DNA of 64,000 bases from NCBI RefSeq assembly GCF_963678635.1, contig NC_087069.1:7140633-7204632 (forward strand), read 5' to 3'. The notes under the pieces are model-generated. The model was not told where the DNA came from, ran no database searches, and was given only the letters and a program-made list of their open reading frames with translations. This DNA is from Symsagittifera roscoffensis. Lineage: Eukaryota; Xenacoelomorpha; Acoela; Convolutidae. How positions within the stretch are numbered: position 1 is the first letter of the stretch; every line of letters begins with the position of its first letter. Shown in pieces: positions 53,776-62,947 of the stretch. A program made the translations under genes and the position numbers.

Positions 53776-54009
53776 TTATGTTTGCAAATGAAAATCTAAA
53801 TTCATTGCCAGTAGTATTCTAAATATAAAAGTTTGTTCTGGTTTTTGCCTAACTATCATATAGCTATATGGCAAGTTTCTACTTTGTCGTATGTCGTCTC
53901 TGGTTCGAGGTCTTCTTCCAATTCCGGGTAGTTCTGTTATGGTTCGGAATATTGGCTTTGATCTATTGAGTCGTAGAGACATTTCGATTAAATTATTGTC
54001 GTATAACAT
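53776..54009 (-). CDS. 77-codon leader ORF (element B)
   Basis: Starts MLYDNNLIEMSLRLNRSKP and ends EQTFIFRILLAMNLDFHLQT. It is conserved with A at identical length and mostly identical residues at both ends, with change concentrated in the middle. It is the first ATG ORF after the PBS, with an AAAATG context. No domain recognised. It may be an accessory peptide or a regulatory uORF for the ORFs behind it. Confidence 0.6.
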   Translation of the reverse strand: MLYDNNLIEMSLRLNRSKPIFRTITELPGIGRRPRTRDDIRQSRNLPYSYMIVRQKPEQTFIFRILLAMNLDFHLQT

Positions 54010-54071
54010 TTTGTAAATGTTTTGTCTAATTTCTAATCTATTTTGGTTAATTCTAAGCTATCAAGGTCTTG

Positions 54072-54093
54072 TTCGAGACTTATGGTCGCACCA
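54072..54093 (-). other. Primer-binding site of element B
   Basis: On the - strand, two bases after the LTR end (…ATAACTCA TC), the sequence is TGGTGCGACCATAAGTCTCG…. Its complement resembles a tRNA end: TTCGAG (T-loop-like), ACTTAT, then GGTCGCACCA. The same 22 bases are kept in A. The tRNA type is not identified. Confidence 0.65.
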
Positions 54094-54095
54094 GA

Positions 54096-54505
54096 TGAGT
54101 TATGACCGAAGTGTATAACTCATAGAGTAATTTCGGATAGGGTACACCGTCTGCTCGTCACGCTATCTTATTTTCGGCCGGATAGATTCGTGCAACTTCT
54201 TAGTCTAATACCGATCCTAATCTTACTCTTATACTATCTAGTCTCAGGTTGTTTAACTAGTCTCTGCTAGGCTCAATAGATCTAGGGTATACTGGTTTAT
54301 TGCGGCTGCTGAAGTACTCGGGAGAGTTCAACTAATTTCTAAGTTAAATTCAAATCTCTCTGGTGCTGAAATTACAAGTAATTTCAGCACTTACAAATAA
54401 GTGGGTTGTTAGTTAGATGGATCATGATTGGTTAATATTAAATACTTTACATTGCTAAATTATCTAATTTATCCAATCATAAAATATAGTTTAGATCAGG
54501 TTCCA
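54096..54505 (-). repeat. 5' LTR of element B (promoter end)
   Basis: 410 bp, nearly identical to 35632-36041. The perfect palindrome is at 54363-54390. A TATAAG on the - strand (54228-54233) is a possible core promoter. Host sequence resumes at TTAAGTTTGCG. Confidence 0.97.
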
Positions 54506-54509
54506 TTAA

Positions 54510-57500
54510 GTTTGCGATGAGCAAGAGTATTGCATCCGATTGCTAGACTTTTCTTCACGTAGACAGCTTTGTTCACAGCTTGCCTGAATAACCATCTATA
54601 CTATTGCCAACAAACAAAAACAAGACTGCTTGTATCAAGGTGAAGCCCTGAATGTTCCGAATGCTCATGGAGGCCTCAAGGTCTATGGAGCGGTAATACC
54701 TTGGAAAAATTCAATGTAATTTAAAAAAATCATTTTTTTTCAAAATTGCGATTTTTTGAATCCCCCAAACGCGATATAAAGCAAAAAGTGATAGATTTTC
54801 TCCTAGCAACAAATCAATTATGACAAATAGGCTTCTTTGAACCAATTTGGAACGATTTCTGAGACGGATTAAATCTACCCTTACGTGTTAGTTGCGCGAA
54901 ATACGTCGCGCGTTAATTGTCCCAGACTGGTCAAAACGGCATCTTTAAAAACCCATACGTTTGCGGAAACTGATCACAGGCAAAATATCTTTTCAAATTT
55001 AGGCTCAGGACAACAAGAATTTTTAAATGATATAAGACAATTTGGTCAAAAACGGCTATTAAAAAGTCGAAATTTGTCTGAAGAAAAAAAAACAGCCCTA
55101 GCACAAATATTCGGTTGCTTTCGTTACAAAAAACGGAGAAATTATTGAGGATGTATGCATTTTAAACGCCTGTTCTAATCAAAGTTTGTTTTATAGGTTG
55201 GTTGAAAACTTTTCAACTCCGATTTCAGACTGAGAGTTTTTTTTGTTTGTATTCGCTCTTCTTTTATTCAATTGAAAAAGTTTTGGCTGACAATAGTTTC
55301 ACTAGGAGGCCCCTAAGTGAATAGCTTGAGGAGTAAAAATAGTTTTCTCTACTTTTTTAGAGGGAGGGACTTCAAATTCTTTGAACGTATAAGTTTTTCT
55401 AAACGCTTTTCTGCTCGAAAATTGTTACCGCGTTGTAGTTTAGGTTTCAATGATTATTCTACATTCAATTTTTCTTTTTCTTGACATACTTTTTTGGAAG
55501 GAAATGAATACAAAATCTTACAAATATAGGAAATTTTTTTTGTGGCTTTCATCTCTTTTTCTGTCGATTAGTTTGTCAGGCTATGCATCGTTTGTATCGC
55601 AAATTGAGCAAAATTTCGCTTTGCTTCAGTTTTTCAGTTTAAAAAAACTTTAAAGACTCAATTATTTCAGTTCCAGAATCTGTTTTTTTTCGAAACTTTC
55701 GAAACTTTCTGAAGTTTTTCTGAATATAATTTTTCAATTTTTTGAATTTTTGATTCATAATCAAGTAATTGTTGTTATTGAGTTTTGTGTCGCTATTGCA
55801 GTGATGCTCGTCTTCGCCTCTGTATAAGAAACTTTTGTTTCCAATGGTTTTTTGCAAGAAATAAATGATTTGAAATTCTGTTACTTTGGGGTATGCCAGT
55901 TTTTTTCTGAAGTTTTGTCTTATTGAATTGAATCATGTAGGTTTCGTACATTTTTTTTTCTAGAACGTCCTGTTATTTTTGCAACCGCAAAATGGAAAAA
56001 GTTTCAGACTCAAATGTTTCCTCCGCGTTAAACTAAAAGCAACAACCAAACTTTTGAGAGGTTTTTTTTAATCATTTTAATTTAAGAAATTTCAGTCGTA
56101 GTTCCACTAAAACGCTAAGTTTTTCTGTTGGAAAAGTACTGGTTTCAAATTCTTTAGTTTTGGTGTAATTCTTATGGTTTGGTTGAGTTTGTTGAAACTT
56201 TGATAGATAGCATTAGGTAATAAGTGGTTAATGAAAATAGCGTTAGATCTGAGATAGACGTAAGTTGTGAGAGGTCATTCTCTAATCAAAGTTTGTCTTA
56301 TTTTACCCAAAACAAAAATGATCAAACCATTTTTTTCATGACAATTTAACCAGCAACCCGTTCCCATTAATTTTTTTTGCCCCGCATTAAGTTAATTTTT
56401 CGAGCACGCTGTTAATGCCCTGAAACTTTGAATAACTTCAAACTATTCCATATCGTGCATCGTTTTGCCTAAGTTTAGGTATTTCGAGCCAAGCTAATCT
56501 TTCAAACAAGGAAACTACTAAACGTTTCGATAAAAGCTTTTAGATTCAAGCAAGGATTTTTAAAACATTTTGACAAAAAGCCAGCCTAAATAAGATAGCA
56601 AAATTTTTCTAGGGAAGCAATTCGAGTGAAAAATCTTTTGATTTCTTAAATTTTTTTAAAACTTGCAATAATTGGAAAAAAAAACATTTTTGTATGCATG
56701 GCGTTCCAACAGCAAAATTTTGATCGCAACAACTGATAACTTTGAAAACAGCTATAAAAGTGTCGATCCTTGAAACTTGTAAAAGGTTAGATACAGTCAA
56801 TCGGTTTATTAAAAAGTTCGTTTTTTTTTTAAAAAGCTATTCAGTAATGAAAGATTGATATTTTTTCATTCTTCTCATTGCATAATTTAGTTCAGAAAAA
56901 AGTTCAGGTTTTTCTACGCAAGTTAAATAACAGATTAAACTTAGGAAATTTTCACGTTATTTCATTGCTTGAATTGTTTCACAAAAATACAAGTTAACTA
57001 AGCAAGCTAGTCAAGCAATAATTTTTTGAAATATTTCCGGCTACTTTATGGAGTATCGACTCTCATTAATTTAGTTTTTTTTGTCTCTGCAGCTGATGAC
57101 TTAGAAATAAGCATTGAAAACTTTGAGTTAATTGGATGTATAGCTTGAATCTATTGGCGAGAAATTGATGTTTTTTATCGAAGCAAGTTTTTGACGAGTA
57201 AAAATTTTCGAAAAGCTTCAGTTTGTTTTTCATGCTTAAAACGTTTTGCGTTGAAAAATCCACGTTTTACGCACCTTATAAAGATTATAAAAACGATAAA
57301 AATTTCTAAACTACCAAACTAGCAGCTTCTCGAAGGCGAACTCTTGGCATAGCAGTCGCAACCCCAAATTAGATCCCCGTTAGCATGCAACTAGGGACAC
57401 AAAGTTTTGAATTTGATTGAAAGAATCGTGAACTTTCCGTATTTTTGAAAGGACGTTCTCTGTAAAATTGTAAATTTGGCAGTCTAAGGTTATTTTCAGT

Positions 57501-57889
57501 TAAACTGCCGATAGCATGCAAAAACGTGTACAAAAATTTGAATTTGAAAATTTTTTTAGAAAGCTTTTAGAATTTTTTGAAAGATTTGTAAAAGTTGTCC
57601 ACATCTTCTAAGCCACGAGCTTAGGGAATATAATGTTTCGTTGTTAAAATTGCTATTAAACTACAATATCGTAAGCATGCCAAGCAAGTACACGTACGAA
57701 GTTTTTTTACAAAAAGATTTTTTAAAATTTTTTCTTAATTTTTTTAAATTTTTTTTATTAATTCTTAATATTTTTGAAAAAATCGTAACACTTTCCATAT
57801 CTGCTAAACTACCAAAATTTAGAAAATTAAATTCAGCATCAAAATGGTCGAATGTTCGAGGCCCACCATGATCCGTGCTCGTTGCTTGA
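54510..57889. other. CTLD intron 2, repeat-bearing non-coding DNA
   Basis: Between element B and the dispersed repeat I find no exon. A short open stretch at 54588-54692 has no acceptor in phase. A block at about 54770-54900 is an inverted relative of 60060-60220. TTAGCATGCAA-like phrases recur at about 57380, 57510 and 57675, and again at 58085, each followed by similar A/T-rich sequence, suggesting a decayed tandem repeat. Confidence 0.5.
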
Positions 57890-58030
57890 GGGTGAGGCAA
57901 CATTACCCAGCCCAGAAAAATAACCAAAAAAATTGCATGTAGTTCTTAGGCAGGGGCACAACAGCGGTTCGCCGTGATGAGCCGTACAGCTCGTATGTTG
58001 GTCCTATCCCTCGTGGATAATTGATCTTAA
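57890..58030. repeat. 141-bp dispersed repeat, copy 2
   Basis: About 97% identical to 3874-4014 in the same orientation. It sits within the TTAGCATGCAA-phrase region, as if inserted there. The palindrome is GAGCCGTACAGCTC here (one change from copy 1). Confidence 0.75.
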
Positions 58031-58261
58031 CTTAAAATCACTAGACCAAAAACACTAGACCAAAAATACTAGACCCCTCCATTAGCATGCAACCAAGATG
58101 TCACTTTTGAAACTGGAAAATAAATTTTGCAATGTAACCAATGTAAAGCTTTGAAACTTCAAGGCAATCTGTTTTGATCTGTGGCCTTGATCTCAATAAA
58201 CATCTTGAGCTTTAAGAGCTGAATAATTCCGATTTCAAAAAGCTTCCAGATCATTCATTTT

Positions 58262-59650
58262 GTCTTGCCTCTAATACCATGCACTGCCCAGCCATGCCTT
58301 GTCTTGGGCAGCTCTCCTTTGAGCCGCCTATCGTTGTTCACTGCAGCCCTGCCTTGTTTTGCGCTGCACGTCTTAGCCTTTGGCTGTGCCATCTTGCTCC
58401 GGGCTATCCCTCTTGTACTTCGCTGCCATGCGCTGGCCCTCCTTGCTCTGCGATATCTTTCCATGCGCTGCCCATCATTGCTCTGCTGTGCCCTGTCCTT
58501 TGTTACCTCGGCGCTGCCCTGCCTTACTTTACGTTGCGCCAACTTCCTTGCCTAACGCTGCCCTTGCCCCTCCTTGGATTGTGCTGAACTACCATGGCTC
58601 ACGTTCCTCTTCATTTTCGGTTTTATGCTGCTCTGCCCCTCATTGCCTAGCGCTAACTTACTTGTCTTACCCTGCCTTTGCCCTCCATTGCCTTGCGCTG
58701 CTCCGCCTTGCCCCTCCTTGCTCTACGCGGTGCTGTCCTACTTTACACTGCCCTTCTTTGCTCTGCCTGCTATATCTTTCCTTGCCCTATGTTGCCTTGC
58801 CTTAGCTTCTGCTGCCCCGTTTTCTCTTACCCCTCTTTGCCTTGCAATGTCCTGTCTTGCCTTCCGCTGCCTGCCCCACCTTGTCTTGCACTGCCCTGTC
58901 CCTCCTTGACTTTCGCTGCACTGTCCCTTCTTAGCTTCCGCTACCCTACCCCTCCCTTGCTTGCGATATCCCGCCCCTTATTCGTTCGCGCTGCCCTGTC
59001 TCTCCTTGACTTGCATTGCCTTGCACTCCCTTGCCTAGCCCTGCTGTGCCCTACCCCTCCTTGGTATGAATTGACCTTCCCCTACTAGGCATGCGTCGAC
59101 ATGCCCCTCTTTGGCTTGCGCTGCTCTGCCTCTTCTTGGCTTGCTTGCCCTGTCCTTCATTGTTTTGCGTCGCAATGGCCCTCGGTTTGTGCTTACCTGA
59201 CCCTCCTTGCCTTGCTGTGACCTACCCTCCTTGACTTGCGCTGCTCTGCCTCTCCTTGACTTTCGCTCCTCTGCCTCTCATTCACTTGCGCTGCCATGCC
59301 CTTCATTGGCTTGCTCACACCTGCCCCCTCATTGGTTTGCTTACGACTCCATGTCGCGCCTTTTTTTGCGCTTACCTGCCCCCCTTTGACTTGCTGTGAC
59401 CTGCCTCCCCTAGACTTGCGCTGCCCTGCCTCCTGGCTTGCACTGCCCTGCCCCTCCTTGACTTGCCTTGCCTTGCTTTGCCTTGCCCTGCCCCTCCTTT
59501 AACTCCGCTGCCCTGTCTCTCCTTACCTTGCGCTACCCTGCCCCTCCTTGGCTTGCGCTCACCGGCCCCTTCTTGGCTTGCGGTGCTCTGTCCCTCCATG
59601 GCTTGCGCTGACCTGCCCCTCGTTGCCGTGCACTGCCCTGTCTCACGCTG
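58262..59650. repeat. CT-rich GC-elevated degenerate minisatellite
   Basis: About 1.4 kb of phrases like CTTGCGCTGCCCTGCCCCTC repeated every roughly 25-35 bp with many changes. The composition is sharply different from its surroundings. All three + frames, and some - frames, stay open because stop codons need A, so overlapping Leu/Pro/Cys-rich ORFs here are by-products. Confidence 0.85.
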
Positions 59651-60059
59651 CTTTGATTTGATTTGCATCATGGGCATCAAATACTCCGTTTTTTCCGAAA
59701 GTCGGGACAACAAGGATATTCAATTTTCGCTTCATTCAATTGGTTCATTTACAATAATTTAGAAGTCAATAGCCAACTCCAAAAACATTTCAAAAATTAA
59801 AGAACTTTGCGGTAGTCTCAGCTAGCTTGCTGTATTGCTGTATCTATACAGTTAGTGTTCATCCTTAAGTTTTTCTTATATTCTGTTCATCTTCAAAAAG
59901 GTTTAGTATTCAAGCTTTCGCAAAAAACTTTTGGCCTTCCTCTTCTAATATTTTATGTTCGGATTGTCGAAGAAAGTGACTGGATTTTTATGCTCGTTAA
60001 GCTCGGGGTGGTTGTTTTCTCCAGATAAAGTTCGACTTTTGTAAAATGACATCTACCGC

Positions 60060-60220
60060 GCAATTAATTGGTGACAATTACCGCGCGATTATTTTCCTGC
60101 TGTTACCGCGCATGCGGAGATTTAATCCGTAATGGAAATCGTTCCAAAATGGATTGAGGCATGCTCTTTGGTCAACTTAAAATTTTTCTAAAAGCAAAGT
60201 ATTTCACTTTCTCTTTTACA
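60060..60220. repeat. Inverted relative of the 54.77-54.90 kb block
   Basis: The stretch around GAGATTTAATCCGTAATGGAAATCGTTCCAAAATGG resembles the reverse complement of 54770-54900 (…GGAACGATTTCTGAGACGGATTAAATCTACC…). GCGCG motifs lie just outside it in both. Either two insertions of one repeat family or the ends of a ~5.4-kb element. Confidence 0.5.
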
Positions 60221-60545
60221 TAGTATGTGGGAGTAGATTTTCAAAAAAAAACACACTTTCAAAGGTAATTTTGAAATTATTGCAGTTTGTTTTTGACAAT
60301 TTCAAAAAGATTTTTTTGATGTATGGTTATGGAACAAAGTTTAACAAGAACCTTACCACTTTTCGCAGAATAAAAACCATTGATTTTTCTTATTTCACTC
60401 ATAATTTCTACTTTTTAAGGCAATAAAGAGTTTGTACAATCGGGAAAACAACGTTTTCATATTAATTTTGGCAAAAAAAATTGTTTGAAGTAATAAGTAT
60501 CGAAAGTAACTGCTCAATTTTTATAAACAGTTGCGAACAACTTTC

Positions 60546-60768
60546 CTGAAACAACGTTCGATCTCTCCTGGTTTCAGCTTCCGCTTCCTCCAACACGCCA
60601 TCCGAATTGAGAGGAGCCGGCTGATACCGTATGTAGTTTGCCCAAACTCCTGCCTCATCATCGTCGTCGCTGCTAGTAGGCAGTCCTTTGTTCAGAGCCC
60701 ACGATAGAACAGCCCTCAACTCTTCTTTCGTTCTGGGCATCATGGGAAGCGCAAAAACTCCATAATAC
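60546..60768 (-). CDS. C-type lectin-domain protein, exon 2
   Basis: The acceptor is …CTTATTAG|GTATTATGG on the - strand. Its first G completes the AG left by exon 1. It reads YYGVFALPMMPRTKEELRAV, then VWANYIRYQPAPLNSDG, ending RRDRTLFQ. This is the CTLD middle: L-(A/M)-P-x-x…E-E-x-x-x-(I/V) and the W-x-N-Y strand, after the second cysteine. A DDDDE loop is prominent. The end after CAG at 60546 joins exon 3 in phase 0 but implies a GA donor (GAAAGT). A weak GT donor 4 bases on (GAAA|GTTG) with acceptor GAAG|CT at exon 3 is also in phase. Confidence 0.8.
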
Positions 60769-61141
60769 CTAATAAGTTATTTTTGAACTTTAAAACTGAA
60801 CTAGTAAAACCGTTTGCAGAAGAAAACAGTCGAAAATAGAAAAAAAACAAAGTGCAATTAAAATCAACTCTGGTTGCAGAATTTCGGCGTCTCCAAGAAG
60901 CTCAGGGAAACAACGTGACGCTTTGAGTCAAGGCTTGTGAAATAGATCTTAACAAAGTAAGTTAGATTTCTTCCATTTTTCTGAATGATCGAATACTCGT
61001 CACGAACTTGTGGATATTTTTTCACGTATTGTCATAAAAATAAATCGGGTAAAAATTATTGTGGTAAAACTATTTAGGGTAAAAAAGTAGTATACCTGTT
61101 TTATCGAATCTCTCTTAATTGGAAACAATTTTATCACCTAC

Positions 61142-61377
61142 CTGCCAAAGTAACAAACGCGGCTAGCGTGCCAGAATGTGAAAGGCCCTAATTCCACAGG
61201 AACGAGTCCATAACATGATCCGGAATTTGCGTGTGGAATTTGTTCCATATCATCTGGACATTCAATAGTCTGGTAAACTGCTGGCAAAACAGAAATTAGA
61301 ACTGTAAACAGAATCAAAGACATCTGAATTGTTATCGGCTGGGTTAATTTTGAACAATTAGTTTTAGAGTTCTTCAC
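61142..61377 (-). CDS. C-type lectin-domain protein, exon 1 (signal peptide)
   Basis: The first ATG is at 61377; an internal ATG at 61323 (MSLILFTVLISVLPAVYQ) gives a better signal peptide and may be the true start. After cleavage it reads ECPDDMEQIP, then SGSCYGLVP, then FTFWHASRVCYFGR: the classic CTLD opening with the S-C-Y pair and A-x-x-x-C. The donor AG|GTAGGTG is at 61141. Intron 1 is about 370 bp. The product is predicted to be secreted with a single CTLD. The gene spans about 26 kb because of intron 2 and element B. Confidence 0.85.
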
Positions 61378-62510
61378 ATAATAGCCACTCCCTCTTTTTA
61401 AATTAAAGATTCCGAAAAAGTAAAAAAAAAATTCAATTTTCGAGATATTATTTTTATAATTGAGGTGGGGGCTATAATCGCAAGCAAGATTCTATTATGA
61501 AACGATAGAGGGGGTGGAATGAGAAAAGTCTCTCTAAAATTTTAGACGAAAACTGCTTGTTTTTTGCTTTGATAATTGATGCTAAAAGTTTTTAGCCTAA
61601 ACGGGAGGGGCTTCACTTGAGAGTTTCTCAGTTTCTTCAGACTGGTTAACAGAAGACAATAAAAACAAAAATTAGCTCTCCCGCTTAGCTTGATGTGATA
61701 GTGTCTTTGAACTTCTTTTAAAAAGGTTGGAGTTCATGTCTTTGATGTATTCACTATTAGCCTTTGATCTTGTATTGGACCTCAGCGGGAGATCAGATAA
61801 TCTCAAATACGTGCTGCTAAAAATCTTTCTTATAAAGTTTAGTTTGAAAAAGTGACGCGACCAAAAGTCTGAGAATTTTTTGAAGACTGCTTACATTCGT
61901 AATGCTTATAAAGCTTTTGTTTTTTAAAGGAACTTTTCAAAGAGGTTGAGTACCATGGTTCAGTAACTTTTATCAGGGGAAATTTTTTTATTGGCCGAGG
62001 TCGATCAAGTTAACTGTCCGAGCTTTCCTAGAACCCCAAATTTTTCCGGGAAAATTGTGAATAATGCGTCACAGGCTTGTTTTTTTGAAAGAAAAAATTG
62101 CTGTTTTTGAGACTTTTTGAAAACGTATGAGCAAAAATTAATCTTTTTTTTCTGTGGCCGGTTTTCCTGAAAAATCACCGGCTTTCAAGTGCTTAGAAAA
62201 TAATTTTAAAAAGTTTTAGTTTAAAAATTGTGACTACTGTGAATCGTTGAAAGGTTATCAATAGGCCTCAACAAGCCTGTCGAAGAATAGTCCAATTGTA
62301 TGAATTCCCATTTGCAAACTGAGTTAGTTTGTTAAGCGAAGCTCTGTTTTGCGAATCAGGTCGTTTTTTGCATCTAAAATTTTCACGTGGTATCAAAATT
62401 GCAGCAAATTTTAGTCAAATTGTGATAGTCCCGAAGCTAGATGTAAAATGGGAGCTCGTCGTCACACACTACCATTGCGATGGCAGGGGATCAAAGACTG
62501 GATCTGAATA
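61378..62510. other. Upstream region of the CTLD gene
   Basis: No gene recognised. The promoter of the CTLD gene should lie in its first part, but I cannot point to a convincing core element. Confidence 0.4.
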
Positions 62511-62518
62511 CCTGGAAA

Positions 62519-62939
62519 AAGGGGCGGATTTAGCGGGAAGGGGTGGGGGGCGGACCCCTTTCCTCAGGGATTTGACCCCCTGCCGACCCAAAGGGTCCCC
62601 CCTTTGGTGTTTTTTAAGATTCCATTTTTGGCCGACCGACCCTAAAATTTTTCTAAAGGCGCCTTAGGCGCCAATGATCTACTAACTTTGCGTGGGAGCG
62701 CGCGCCAAAAAACGCGATTTTTTGTCAAAATTTTCCAAAGTGCCCAAAAACGGCTTTTTTGACCTTTTTTTTTTCAAAAAGTTGCATGCGGCGCAGAAAT
62801 TTTGGCCAAAACAACGTCTTTTTACTGCTCTAGTAGAACTCGGAAAATCAATTTGGCCGGCCTAAAAAGAAGGTCGTCAAAAGTTTGAAAATTTTTTTGA
62901 AAATCCACCCCCTTCGAGAAAATCCTAGATCCGCCCCTG
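62519..62939. mobile_element. hAT-like MITE
   Basis: The termini are inverted: AAGGGGCGGATTTAG at the left and CTAGATCCGCCCCTG at the right. Flanks CCTGGAAA (62511-62518) and TCTGGAAG (62940-62947) agree at 6 of 8 positions, fitting an 8-bp target duplication as in hAT elements. There is no transposase. The GC-rich interior includes TGCGGCGCAGAA, also found in the fragment near 1195-1320. Confidence 0.7.
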
Positions 62940-62947
62940 TCTGGAAG

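Larger units (their letters stand above)
35632..54505 (-). mobile_element. LTR retroelement B: 18.9-kb env-bearing Ty3-like element
   Basis: Two 410-bp LTRs (35632-36041 and 54096-54505) with TG…CA ends differ at about three positions, and the element is flanked by TTAA (35628-35631 and 54506-54509). It is transcribed on the - strand. Order: PBS, leader ORF, hairpins, basic ORF, gag, protease, pol, membrane ORF, ATG-less ORF, env, ORF-X, conserved block, LTR. Pol places it with Metaviridae (Ty3/gypsy). It sits in intron 2 of the CTLD gene, in the same orientation. Interruptions: TAA at 51174, a shift near 48715, TAA at 48119, a 1-base loss near 41500 and a 1-base loss near 37990. Recent insertion is inferred from LTR similarity. 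Confidence 0.97.

Noticed and set aside
54588..54692. Open stretch followed by a GTAATA donor right of element B
   Set aside because: It begins directly after TGA and no AG acceptor lies in phase; no family resemblance.
58255..59762. Series of overlapping ORFs rich in Leu/Pro/Cys (and Arg/Gln/Ala on the other strand)
   Set aside because: All lie in the degenerate minisatellite, where low A content leaves several frames open at once. There is no domain and no start or splice logic.
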